From a virus, in the IMG/VR virus record IMGVR_UViG_3300025896_000197, positions 1-22,490 of that record: a DNA stretch of 22,490 nt, one strand, 5' to 3'. This document shows, piece by piece, positions 7,801 through 14,769 of this stretch (position 1 is its first letter; the number at the start of each line of letters is the position of its first letter). The position numbers and the translations under genes were made by a program. Under the pieces are notes generated by a model. The model was not told where the DNA came from. It did no database searches and worked only from the letters and a program-made list of their open reading frames with translations.

Positions 7801-9579
7801 ATGCTAACGACACACGAAATATTTAAAGAATATACGAAATGTCTGATGAATCCATCTTACGCTATTGAAACGTATTTGGAAACATTCGATAAAACGCAAG
7901 AGGGTTTTGTACCCTTTAAGTTATTTCCGAGACAAAAGGAAATTATTCTCGCTTACGAAAAACATAGATTTAATCTAGTAACTAAACCTAGACAGGCTGG
8001 TGTATCAACTACAACTGCTGCTTATATGTCAATCAAGGTCGGCTGGGCCGATGCTGACAATCCAGAAAACATTCTAATTATTGCGAATAAACAAGAACTT
8101 GCTTTTGAGTTCTTAGCCAAGATTAAAGATTTCTTATCTCAACTACCTAGATGGATTTGGGGTGATGAATATTACGGTAACGCAAAGAATGAAGCTAAAT
8201 CAATATTTATTACTGACTCTAAGAAAGAGATTAGACTTCCTAATGGTAGCCGTGTTAAAGCCGTTGCAACATCTAAAGATGCCTTGCGTGGATTTACACC
8301 TACTTACCTTATCATGGATGAGGCTGCCTATATCGATAACGGTGCCGAAGTATTTGGTGCCGCTCTTACCGCTTTAGGTACTGGGGGAAAAGCAACTCTT
8401 ATTTCAACACCTAAAGGTATGGATGCTTTGTACTACAAAACATACGACCAAGCTAAGAATGGTAAAAATAACTTTAATATCGTTGAAATGAAGTGGTATG
8501 AAGATTTACGTTACAATAAAGACTTACGATGGTTTAAAGGTGATGAGTTGGAAGTAGAAACTGAATTTACATTTGATTCTTACAATAGAAGACTAGATGA
8601 TGGTTGGAAACCGACTTCATCATGGTATGAAGAAATGTGCTTAGGTATGAACAACGATGCTAAGATGATTGCACAAGAGCTAGATGTATCTTTTATTGGG
8701 TCTGGTGGTAACGTAATCAACGAAGAACACATAGCTTTCCAAGAAAAAACAAACGTAATGAAACCATTATTAACTTATGGTGCAGAAGAAGAAATTTGGA
8801 TTTGGGACCAACCTAGAGAAGACCACCAATATATCATGGGTGTCGATGTATCTAGGGGTGATGGTGAAGATGCTTCTACAATCATTATACTAGACTTTAC
8901 AACGATGGAACAGGTTATGGAGTATCAAGGTAAGATACAACCAGATTTACTAGCTCAAATCGTAGAAGAATACGGTGAATTATATAAAGCTTATACTGTA
9001 GTCGATGTGACTGGTGGTATGGGTGTTTCGACAGTTTTAAAGTTACTTGAATTTGATTACAAATTACTTCACTATGACAATGCCAACGGTAAGATACTTT
9101 CAGCTAGACAAAGAGAATTAACGTCTTACGATAAAGACAATAAAATACCAGGGTTCCACGCTACAAGTGTACGTTTACCTATGATTTCAAACCTAGAATA
9201 TCAAATTAGAACCAATGGTGTTAAGATTCGTTCTTCTAGAATGGTATCAGAAATGAAAACATTTATTTACAAAAATGGTAGACCAGACCACATGGAAGGA
9301 TATCACGATGATTTACTTATGGCTATGGGTATGGCTTTATGGGTAATCGAACATGCTTTCAAAAAATTAGAAAGACTTGAAAAACAAAACAAAGCTATGT
9401 TGAATAGTTGGTTATCTAGTGCTAATTCAGCACAAGGTCCAGCGACTACAACATCAGTAGATACTGTTACTGGTAAAGAAGTAACGAAAATAAACCCACA
9501 ACATGTAGCGTACAAAAATGTTCAAGACCCTAGAGGTGAATATATGTGGTTATTTGGTGGGATGAATAAACAAAGATAG
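7801..9579 (+). CDS. terL: Terminase large subunit (gp17-like)
   Basis: This is the ATPase and nuclease that packages phage DNA into the prohead through the portal. ATG 7801 (MLTTHEIFKEY, 592 aa) is preferred over the in-frame ATG 7759, which lies upstream of the candidate promoter. The ATPase half has the Walker-A-like KPRQAGVST (62-70), Walker B YLIMDEAAY (169-177, Asp173-Glu174) and the coupling motif LISTPKG (200-206). The RNase-H-type nuclease half has acidic residues in GVDVSRGDG (Asp349), VDVTGGMG (Asp402) and YHDDLLMA (Asp503/504). The length is close to T4 gp17 (610 aa). The C-terminal 70 residues form a basic helix and a Ser/Thr/Ala linker. No small-subunit gene (gp16) is adjacent in this window. 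Confidence 0.97.
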   Translation: MLTTHEIFKEYTKCLMNPSYAIETYLETFDKTQEGFVPFKLFPRQKEIILAYEKHRFNLVTKPRQAGVSTTTAAYMSIKVGWADADNPENILIIANKQELAFEFLAKIKDFLSQLPRWIWGDEYYGNAKNEAKSIFITDSKKEIRLPNGSRVKAVATSKDALRGFTPTYLIMDEAAYIDNGAEVFGAALTALGTGGKATLISTPKGMDALYYKTYDQAKNGKNNFNIVEMKWYEDLRYNKDLRWFKGDELEVETEFTFDSYNRRLDDGWKPTSSWYEEMCLGMNNDAKMIAQELDVSFIGSGGNVINEEHIAFQEKTNVMKPLLTYGAEEEIWIWDQPREDHQYIMGVDVSRGDGEDASTIIILDFTTMEQVMEYQGKIQPDLLAQIVEEYGELYKAYTVVDVTGGMGVSTVLKLLEFDYKLLHYDNANGKILSARQRELTSYDKDNKIPGFHATSVRLPMISNLEYQIRTNGVKIRSSRMVSEMKTFIYKNGRPDHMEGYHDDLLMAMGMALWVIEHAFKKLERLEKQNKAMLNSWLSSANSAQGPATTTSVDTVTGKEVTKINPQHVAYKNVQDPRGEYMWLFGGMNKQR

Positions 9580-9583
9580 AAAA

Positions 9584-9838
9584 ATGGCATTTGTAGGGAA
9601 AAAAATATTTACATTAAAATCTGGTGGAGCTCAATTATATAAATGGTCACCATTACCAAATGATTTAACAAAAAGAACAGCAAGTGGTGCGTTAAATAAT
9701 AACGCAAAACCTTACTATTGTTCAGCACTACCTAACTCGCAAGGGCAAGATTGGATAACAACTTATGTGTATAGTTTAGGGGTTGTAGATAATAAACAAG
9801 CTCATCTAGCATATGTAGAGTGTGATTATGTTCAATAA
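9584..9838 (+). CDS. Small protein between terminase and portal, 84 aa
   Basis: The gene starts four bases after the terminase stop behind GAAAA and is probably co-transcribed with it. The product (MAFVGKKIFTLKSGGAQLYK, ending HLAYVECDYVQ) is neutral, rich in Ala, Asn and Tyr, with two Cys, no signal peptide and no membrane segment. I recognise no family. In T4 the sheath and tube genes 18 and 19 lie between 17 and 20; this short ORF is far too small to be either. Confidence 0.75.
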   Translation: MAFVGKKIFTLKSGGAQLYKWSPLPNDLTKRTASGALNNNAKPYYCSALPNSQGQDWITTYVYSLGVVDNKQAHLAYVECDYVQ

Positions 9839-9883
9839 CCCTTTAATTTTCTAAAAAAAACATTATAATTTAATAAAAAAGTT

Positions 9884-11920
9884 ATGGCAAATAAAAATTT
9901 AACATTATTTCAAAGATTAGGTCAAGTAATTAGCCCAGATGCTGTTAAGCACACGCAAAAACAACCAACTCAACGTTACAACTTGGGTAAAGGTGAATTA
10001 CTTAGAACTACTGACAAAGCTGAATTTGACGCAGCAAAGTTACAAGCACAACAAAACAAGTTATTAGGAAATACTTGGAAAAAAGTTGAGAGCGGATTGT
10101 TCCAACAATCTATCAACTATGAAACAACTCGTATCGGTTCTTATTCCGATTTTGAAGCTATGGAGTTTTACCCAACAATTGCGGCTGCATTAGACGTAAT
10201 GATGGAAGAATCTACAACAGTAAATGATAACGGTAGAGTTATGAATATCTACTCAGATAGTAAACGTGTAAAAGGTATCTTAGAAGACTTATTTTTTAAT
10301 AGACTTGATTTGCACACTTCTTTACCTATGTGGACTAGAAATACATGTAAATACGGTGATAACTTTGTTTATTTGAATATAGATGATACTCATGGTGTGT
10401 TAGGTGGTAAACAAATGCCTAACTATGAAATGGAACGTAGAGAAAGCGGATTGTTTGATATGATTTCTGGTAGAGAATTACCAAACGAAGAAGTTAGTAG
10501 CACAGATAAAGTAAAGTTCTTCTGGAGAGGACGTGATGTTGAATTCAACTCATGGCAAATTGCTCACTTTAGACTTTTAGGTGATGATAGACGTTTACCT
10601 TACGGTACATCTATTTTAGAGAAAGCTAGACGTATTTGGAAACAACTTATCCTATCTGAAGATTCGATGCTTGTTTACCGTGTTACTAGAGCTCCAGAGC
10701 GTAGAGTATATAAAATCTATGTTGGTAACATTGATGATGCCGATGTTGAAGCTTACGTAAACCAAATTGCCGATAGATTTAAACGTATGCCAATTACTGA
10801 CCCACAAACAGGTCAAATCGATTTACGTTACAATCAATTAGCGAATGACCAAGATTTCTTTATCCCTATGAGAACTGAAGGTGCTCCTAACCCTATTGAT
10901 ACATTGCCTGGTGCTCAAAACTTGGACCAGATTGCGGATATTGAATACCTACAAAGAAACTTATTCACTGCGTTGCGTGTTCCTAAACCTTTCTTAGGTT
11001 TTGAAGAAGCAACAGGTGAAGGTAAAAACTTAGCTTTACAAGATATTCGTTTCTCTAGAACCATAAACCGTATCCAACAATCAATGCTTCAAGAGCTTAA
11101 CAAGATTGCGATTATCCATTTGTATATACTAGGATTTGAGGAAGACTTGGATAACTTTACACTTACACTTAATAACCCATCTACACAAGCTGAAATGCTT
11201 AAGATAGAACATTTACAATTGAAGATTACTCTTTACAAAGATGCTGTCGCTGATGCTGGTAATGGATTTGGTGCTATGTCTATGACAAAAGCACACAGAG
11301 ATATCCTAGGTTGGTCTGATGATGAAATCAAACAAGATTTACTTGAACAAAGAATGGAAAAAGCCGCTTCAGCTGAATTGGCTAATTCTGGTAATGTGAT
11401 TAAACATACAGGTATGTTTGATGTTGTGGATAGAATCTATGGTGATTATCAATTGGCCTTAACTGGTGGTGGTGGTGCTGGTGATGGTGCCGAAGGAGAA
11501 GAAGGTGCTGCTGGTGGTGGCGGTGGTGGTCTAGGTGGTTCATTCGGTGGCGGTGGCGGTGCTGGTGAAGATTTAGACTTCGGTGATACTGAAGGTGGTG
11601 CTGAAGGAGAAGAAGGTGCTGCGGCAACTGAAGCTGGTGGAGAAGAAGGTGCTGCGGCAACTGAAGAAGCCTCAGAAACTGTAGCTGAATCCGTAAATAA
11701 ATTAAAAAAATTACTCAAAGAAGAAAAAAGTATTTTAAGTGAAAAACTTAATGCTAGAAACAAAAAATATGAGGGTAGATTTGTTGATTTGTTAATAGAA
11801 TCAGTGAAACCGACTGAAACAAACAAAGAGGAAAAAGTTAAGATTTACGACAAGAATGTTAAGATAAACGAAAACATCGATGACATGATTAGCGGGATTG
11901 ATAAAATGTTGGAAGAATAA
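9884..11920 (+). CDS. gp20: Portal vertex protein (gp20-like) with long C-terminal extension
   Basis: The portal ring sits at one vertex of the head, nucleates assembly and is the channel for DNA packaging. The gp20-type core includes INYETTRIGSYSDFEAMEFYP (about 77-97), DVMMEESTTVND, TRNTCKYGDNFVYLN, RRLPYGTSILEKARRIWKQL and VTRAPERRVYKIYVGNI (about 241-285), and FGFEEATGEGKNLALQDIRF-like text near 370-390. T4 gp20 is 524 aa; this protein has 678. The extra part begins at about residue 527 with a Gly-rich and then Gly/Ala/Glu-rich stretch (to about 605), followed by a Lys/Glu-rich helical tail with candidate protease sites (LSE, LIE, INE). The start MANKNLTLFQRLG lies behind an A-rich leader. 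No promoter motif is obvious directly upstream. Confidence 0.95.
   Translation: MANKNLTLFQRLGQVISPDAVKHTQKQPTQRYNLGKGELLRTTDKAEFDAAKLQAQQNKLLGNTWKKVESGLFQQSINYETTRIGSYSDFEAMEFYPTIAAALDVMMEESTTVNDNGRVMNIYSDSKRVKGILEDLFFNRLDLHTSLPMWTRNTCKYGDNFVYLNIDDTHGVLGGKQMPNYEMERRESGLFDMISGRELPNEEVSSTDKVKFFWRGRDVEFNSWQIAHFRLLGDDRRLPYGTSILEKARRIWKQLILSEDSMLVYRVTRAPERRVYKIYVGNIDDADVEAYVNQIADRFKRMPITDPQTGQIDLRYNQLANDQDFFIPMRTEGAPNPIDTLPGAQNLDQIADIEYLQRNLFTALRVPKPFLGFEEATGEGKNLALQDIRFSRTINRIQQSMLQELNKIAIIHLYILGFEEDLDNFTLTLNNPSTQAEMLKIEHLQLKITLYKDAVADAGNGFGAMSMTKAHRDILGWSDDEIKQDLLEQRMEKAASAELANSGNVIKHTGMFDVVDRIYGDYQLALTGGGGAGDGAEGEEGAAGGGGGGLGGSFGGGGGAGEDLDFGDTEGGAEGEEGAAATEAGGEEGAAATEEASETVAESVNKLKKLLKEEKSILSEKLNARNKKYEGRFVDLLIESVKPTETNKEEKVKIYDKNVKINENIDDMISGIDKMLEE
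11495..11666 (+). repeat. Gly/Glu-coding direct repeats inside the portal gene
   Basis: GGAGAAGAAGGTGCTGC occurs at 11495, 11606 and 11639. The last two copies extend to 28 identical bases (11606-11633 and 11639-11666, period 33). They encode the GEEGAA(ATE) repeats of the portal's C-terminal extension. The stretch is GC-richer than the rest of the window and prone to copy-number change. Confidence 0.85.
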
Positions 11921-11941
11921 TAATTTTTTCAAGTAAATTAT

Positions 11942-11953
11942 AATATTTATTAA
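11942..11953 (+). promoter_or_regulatory. Candidate late promoter (ATATTTAT motif)
   Basis: AATATTTATTAA lies 16 bases before ATG 11967 in the 46-base gap after the portal gene. It closely resembles the site at 2072 (AATATTTATTAT). Confidence 0.5.
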
Positions 11954-11966
11954 TAAATAAAAACAT

Positions 11967-12737
11967 ATGCAAAATTTTGGTAAAATAAAAAATGCGTTTA
12001 ATGGAATTTTGGCTGAAGGGCTTATCGGTAACGATAAACTTTATAGAGGGATATTCAAAAAATACATAAAAGCTATTAATGAGAACGAGATTCTAAGAAC
12101 TCAATTTTTAGTTTATAATAATATTGAAAATAAAGTAGAAGAAAACGAATTTAAAGCAAATTTGTTTTTACAAGAAAATATTGCCCTACTTAAAAAGTTT
12201 TCAAAAAGAGACATATCTAAAGCTAATTTTGATTTAACAAGTCCTATCTTGTTTGAACAAGCTAAAAGTGATGAATACGCAAATGAAGAGTTACACGAAA
12301 ACATTTCAAAATTAATCTTCACTGATAAAACAACTAGCAACATTGACGCAATCGTTGAAGCTACTGCTAGCATTATCAATTTCATGAAAACAAATAAAGC
12401 AAAAGAAGTTAAAGAATCAATCGATTTACCTAACAGTATGATTTCAACTATCATGGTTGAAAAATACAATGAAAAATATTCAATGTTAGACGAATCTGAA
12501 AAACAAATTCTTAAAGCTTTGATTGATTCAGACGATGCTAAAAAATCTGAAGTATATACATCAACAGTTAGAGAGTGTATCGATATGATAAACTTGAAAC
12601 TTGAAAATTCGGATTTAAACGCAAAAGATAAACTATTACGTGTTAAAGACAAATTATTAAATGACAAAATAGAAATCAATGAAGATTTTTTCAAAAATAT
12701 ATCAAAATTGGTAGAATTGAGAACTAGTTTAAAATAA
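11967..12737 (+). CDS. Helical protein downstream of portal, 256 aa
   Basis: The product is almost entirely helix-prone and Lys/Glu/Ile/Asn-rich, starting MQNFGKIKNAFNGILAEGLI and ending KNISKLVELRTSLK. It has no Cys, signal peptide or membrane segment. A candidate prohead-protease site, LAE17, occurs near the N-terminus, where T4 core proteins are also cut. In T4 the small prohead core genes 67 and 68 lie between genes 20 and 21; this gene has the same position, so a core or scaffold role is plausible. Sequence similarity to gp67 or gp68 is not apparent to me. A long antisense ORF across it is a shadow. Confidence 0.82.
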   Translation: MQNFGKIKNAFNGILAEGLIGNDKLYRGIFKKYIKAINENEILRTQFLVYNNIENKVEENEFKANLFLQENIALLKKFSKRDISKANFDLTSPILFEQAKSDEYANEELHENISKLIFTDKTTSNIDAIVEATASIINFMKTNKAKEVKESIDLPNSMISTIMVEKYNEKYSMLDESEKQILKALIDSDDAKKSEVYTSTVRECIDMINLKLENSDLNAKDKLLRVKDKLLNDKIEINEDFFKNISKLVELRTSLK

Positions 12738-12750
12738 TAGATAATTAAAC

Positions 12751-12990
12751 ATGAATACCATGAAAAGCGTTCCAAGTGATAACATTCTACAGTTAAGAGT
12801 ATTGACTGAAAAGATATGTTCACAAAACCCAGATAACTCTTATAAAGAAGTTGTCAAACAATTGAAAGAAATAGTTGATGTCGGTAAAGAGGAAATCGAT
12901 GAGGCAAAATCAACGAAAACTAAAATTAAATGTTATGAATCAATGTGCATAGCAGTAACTAACATATTAAATAAAATTAATATTAAATAA
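12751..12990 (+). CDS. Small helical protein, 79 aa
   Basis: The gene starts 13 bases after the previous stop (ATG 12751; ATG 12760 is an alternative) and ends one base before the next ATG. The product is helical with heptad-like spacing (LQLRVLTEKI, VVKQLKEIV) and two Cys. It has no recognised domain. Tight spacing puts it in one transcript with the 256-aa and coiled-coil genes. It could be a small head-core or accessory protein, by position only. Confidence 0.75.
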   Translation: MNTMKSVPSDNILQLRVLTEKICSQNPDNSYKEVVKQLKEIVDVGKEEIDEAKSTKTKIKCYESMCIAVTNILNKINIK

Positions 12991-12991
12991 A

Positions 12992-13333
12992 ATGGCAGAA
13001 GAAAAAGATAGTTGGGGAGATTACAGTAAGTTAGTTCTAAAAGAATTAGAACGTTTGAATGATAACCACGAAAAAATGCGTTCAGACTTTGATGGGAAGC
13101 TAAACGAAATGAACCTTAAATTAAATGATGTTAAAAGCATCGAAAAAAGTGTTAGCACTAATTCTGCATGGATTGATAAAGTGAATGAAGTTTGGTCACC
13201 TAGTCAAATGAAAGAGGCTAAAGATGAACTTTATAAACAAAAAACACTTGTGGCTACGGCTATTGGGATTCTAGCTTTTATCCAAATAGCTATTGGTATT
13301 GCCATTTCAATTTGGGGTAAATTTAGTCATTAA
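12992..13333 (+). CDS. Coiled-coil protein with C-terminal membrane anchor
   Basis: 113 aa with a charged helical N-terminal part (about 12-55, KLVLKELERLNDNHEKMRSD, likely coiled coil) and one membrane segment near the C-terminus (about 86-107, LVATAIGILAFIQIAIGIAI), leaving a tail of a few residues. This resembles the layout of XhlA-type phage lysis accessory proteins and of other tail-anchored coiled-coil proteins; no specific family can be assigned. ATG 12992 follows the previous stop by one base (TAAAATGG). Its presence in the head cluster is unexpected for a membrane protein; it might anchor the prohead assembly site to the inner membrane or take part in lysis. Confidence 0.8.
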   Translation: MAEEKDSWGDYSKLVLKELERLNDNHEKMRSDFDGKLNEMNLKLNDVKSIEKSVSTNSAWIDKVNEVWSPSQMKEAKDELYKQKTLVATAIGILAFIQIAIGIAISIWGKFSH

Positions 13334-13340
13334 CCTAGAT

Positions 13341-13370
13341 TTGACTTTCCTGGAAAAATGCGTATATTTG
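13341..13370 (+). promoter_or_regulatory. Host-type Bacteroidetes promoter
   Basis: TTG at 13341-13343 and TATATTTG at 13363-13370 fit the Bacteroidetes -33 TTG / -7 TAnnTTTG promoter with a 19-base spacer. The spacer contains the palindrome TTTCCTGGAAA (13346-13356). It serves the single gene at 13389 and differs from the ATATTTAT sites of the surrounding genes, suggesting host-polymerase, earlier expression. Confidence 0.75.
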
Positions 13371-13377
13371 TATTAAA

Positions 13378-13388
13378 ATACCAGGTAT
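13378..13388 (+). repeat. Palindrome at the transcription start, possible operator
   Basis: ATACCAGGTAT (5-bp arms, one-base centre) lies between the -7 box and ATG 13389, about where transcription should begin. Like the spacer palindrome at 13346 it has a CCWGG centre. A repressor site or a 5' mRNA hairpin are both possible. Confidence 0.35.
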
Positions 13389-13832
13389 ATGAAAACAGGA
13401 AAAGAAATTAAGAATAACAACTTCAAAAACTATAATGTAGTTTTTGGTAGTGTTAACAACAAAAACCCAAAAGCGGTTTATATTAATATCTCAGCATGGG
13501 CTGAACCGTTAGAGGAAGAAGGTGTGAATTATACTAGAAGTATAAAAGATATCAACAAGAAAATAAAAAATGTACTGTTTAGTCATTTTTATTCAGAGTC
13601 AGATAGTGATTTTGTTCGCAACGATACAATCGTTGACTTAGACATAAGGGAGTCTGGAATAAGATATGGCAAGCGTAGCTTTATGAATTGTGAGATTACT
13701 TTGTTCTTACATACTGAACTACCAGTAAACTCGGATAAGATGAGTTATAATTTAGATAGGATTACACCTATGGTTATTAAATCGGTATTTGATGAAAATA
13801 AAACATTCAAATTCCACAAGAAAAAAATATAA
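13389..13832 (+). CDS. Hypothetical protein with its own promoter, 147 aa
   Basis: The product starts MKTGKEIKNNNFKNYNVVFG and alternates beta-prone and charged segments (AVYINISAWAEPLEE, NDTIVDLDIRESGIRYGKRS, NCEITLFLHTELP), ending FHKKKI. It has one Cys, no signal peptide and no membrane segment. I recognise no domain. It forms a monocistronic unit with a host-type promoter and a strong terminator inside the late head cluster, which suggests a separate, earlier role than its neighbours, such as a host-interaction or regulatory protein. That role is inference from the control signals only. Confidence 0.8.
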   Translation: MKTGKEIKNNNFKNYNVVFGSVNNKNPKAVYINISAWAEPLEEEGVNYTRSIKDINKKIKNVLFSHFYSESDSDFVRNDTIVDLDIRESGIRYGKRSFMNCEITLFLHTELPVNSDKMSYNLDRITPMVIKSVFDENKTFKFHKKKI

Positions 13833-13845
13833 AATAATAAAATTT

Positions 13846-13877
13846 AAACCCTCGATAGTGATATTGGGGGTTTTTTT
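13846..13877 (+). terminator. Strong rho-independent terminator
   Basis: A 12-bp stem (AAACCCTCGATA / TATTGGGGGTTT, with two G-T pairs) is closed by a GTGA (GNRA-type) tetraloop and followed by a T-tract at 13871-13877, 13 bases after the stop at 13832. Confidence 0.92.
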
Positions 13878-13887
13878 ATTTATTGTC

Positions 13888-13897
13888 GATATTTATA
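13888..13897 (+). promoter_or_regulatory. Candidate late promoter for the prohead protease
   Basis: CGATATTTATAT, with TATTTAT at 13890-13896, lies directly after the terminator and 19 bases before ATG 13916. It matches the shared motif. Confidence 0.55.
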
Positions 13898-13909
13898 TCT
13901 ATATAGATA
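13896..13909 (+). repeat. Perfect 14-bp palindrome upstream of gp21
   Basis: TATCTATATAGATA starts on the last base of the TATTTAT motif and ends 6 bases before the ATG. It could be a protein-binding site or the 5' end of the mRNA. It has no loop, so a stable hairpin would need some unpairing. Confidence 0.4.
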
Positions 13910-13915
13910 GCAAAC

Positions 13916-14641
13916 ATGGACATAAATTATAAAGACTTTAGAGTATTAAAACGTGGTGAAAGCGGTTGGGGTGGGTTAATCGAGCATGATGCTGGGTTTA
14001 TTAGCCCAGAAGAACCTAGAAATCAACCATTTATTAACGAAATTAAAAAACTAGATACTGGTGGGAAACTAGCAATAGTTGAACCACTTATAGTTTACGT
14101 GGTATTACAGAAATACGGTATCCTTAATCGTAATGGTAGAATCTATCCAGAAGCTATCCTTAAACATCAAGACAGATTATATCAAGAAGCAATACGTGAA
14201 CGTAGAGCTGTAGGTGAATTAGACCACCCAGAGTCTTCAATTATTGCTGGTGATAGAATATCACACAATATCGTTGAAACATGGTGGGAAGGTCACACAC
14301 TTATGGGTAAGATGGAAATCTTAATGACACCTGGTTTTATTAACCTAGGTATTGTTTCAACCAAAGGTGATGAAGTTGCTAACCTTTTGAGAAATAGAAT
14401 TAAGATTGGTGTATCTTCTAGAGGTGTTGGTTCACTTAAAGAAGGTAAAAATGGTGAACAAATTGTTCAAGATGATTTCGAGATTATTTGTTGGGATGTT
14501 GTTACCGCACCATCTACTCCAGATGCATGGATTGGAAGAAATAGAGAAGAGATGGCACCATATGTTGAAAACGTAGAAATTAAAAAACCAATATTAAAAG
14601 AAAACCTACTAAATAATTTAGATAAATTTTTATCTGAATAG
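13916..14641 (+). CDS. gp21: Prohead core serine protease (gp21-like)
   Basis: This protease is expected to be built into the prohead core and to cleave scaffold, capsid and internal proteins after (I/L)xE during head maturation. The 241-aa protein shows the gp21-type motifs: LNRNGRIYPE (70-79), ELDHP with the probable catalytic His104, GKMEIL (131-136), IGVSSRGVGS with the probable catalytic Ser at 167 or 168 (164-173), and DVVTAPSTPDA (194-204). The length is close to T4 gp21 (212 aa). The C-terminal tail (ILKENLLNNLDKFLSE) contains LKE and LSE and may be self-cleaved. The gene order protease-scaffold-capsid is as in T4. Confidence 0.93.
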   Translation: MDINYKDFRVLKRGESGWGGLIEHDAGFISPEEPRNQPFINEIKKLDTGGKLAIVEPLIVYVVLQKYGILNRNGRIYPEAILKHQDRLYQEAIRERRAVGELDHPESSIIAGDRISHNIVETWWEGHTLMGKMEILMTPGFINLGIVSTKGDEVANLLRNRIKIGVSSRGVGSLKEGKNGEQIVQDDFEIICWDVVTAPSTPDAWIGRNREEMAPYVENVEIKKPILKENLLNNLDKFLSE

Positions 14642-14692
14642 TAATTTTTTTTTAATTTTTTTATGGTTAAAATGATTTTTGATAAAATTACA

Positions 14693-14703
14693 CATATTTA
14701 TTA
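14693..14703 (+). promoter_or_regulatory. Candidate late promoter for scaffold and capsid
   Basis: ACATATTTATTAAC includes TATTTAT at 14695-14701. It lies 68 bases before the scaffold ATG, so these genes would have the longest leader among the + strand sites. The 128-base gap 14642-14769 otherwise holds only A/T-rich sequence and the stem-loop at 14707. Confidence 0.5.
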
Positions 14704-14706
14704 ACA

Positions 14707-14723
14707 AATGAGTATATCTCATT
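14707..14723 (+). promoter_or_regulatory. 5' leader stem-loop of the scaffold/capsid transcript
   Basis: AATGAG and CTCATT form a perfect 6-bp stem with loop TATAT, starting 5 bases after the late motif. At that place it would sit at the very 5' end of the mRNA, where stem-loops can protect transcripts from decay. Confidence 0.4.
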
Positions 14724-14769
14724 GTTTATTTAATTGAAATAAAATAAATAAAAAAAACAAAAAACTAAA

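Noticed and set aside
8203-8210. ATATTTAT inside the terminase gene
   Set aside because: It encodes the SIFITD stretch, lies mid-gene and has no downstream start nearby; a chance match is expected in AT-rich DNA.
11400-11826. Pro/Ser- and His/Leu-rich minus-strand frames in the portal gene
   Set aside because: They are the reverse reading of the Gly/Glu repeat region and low in complexity; the portal frame explains the sequence.
12113-12823. 236-aa open frame on the minus strand across the 256-aa gene
   Set aside because: It mirrors a Lys/Glu-rich gene, reads as Ser/Leu/Phe-rich text typical of antisense, has no start signal, and the + strand gene fits its operon.
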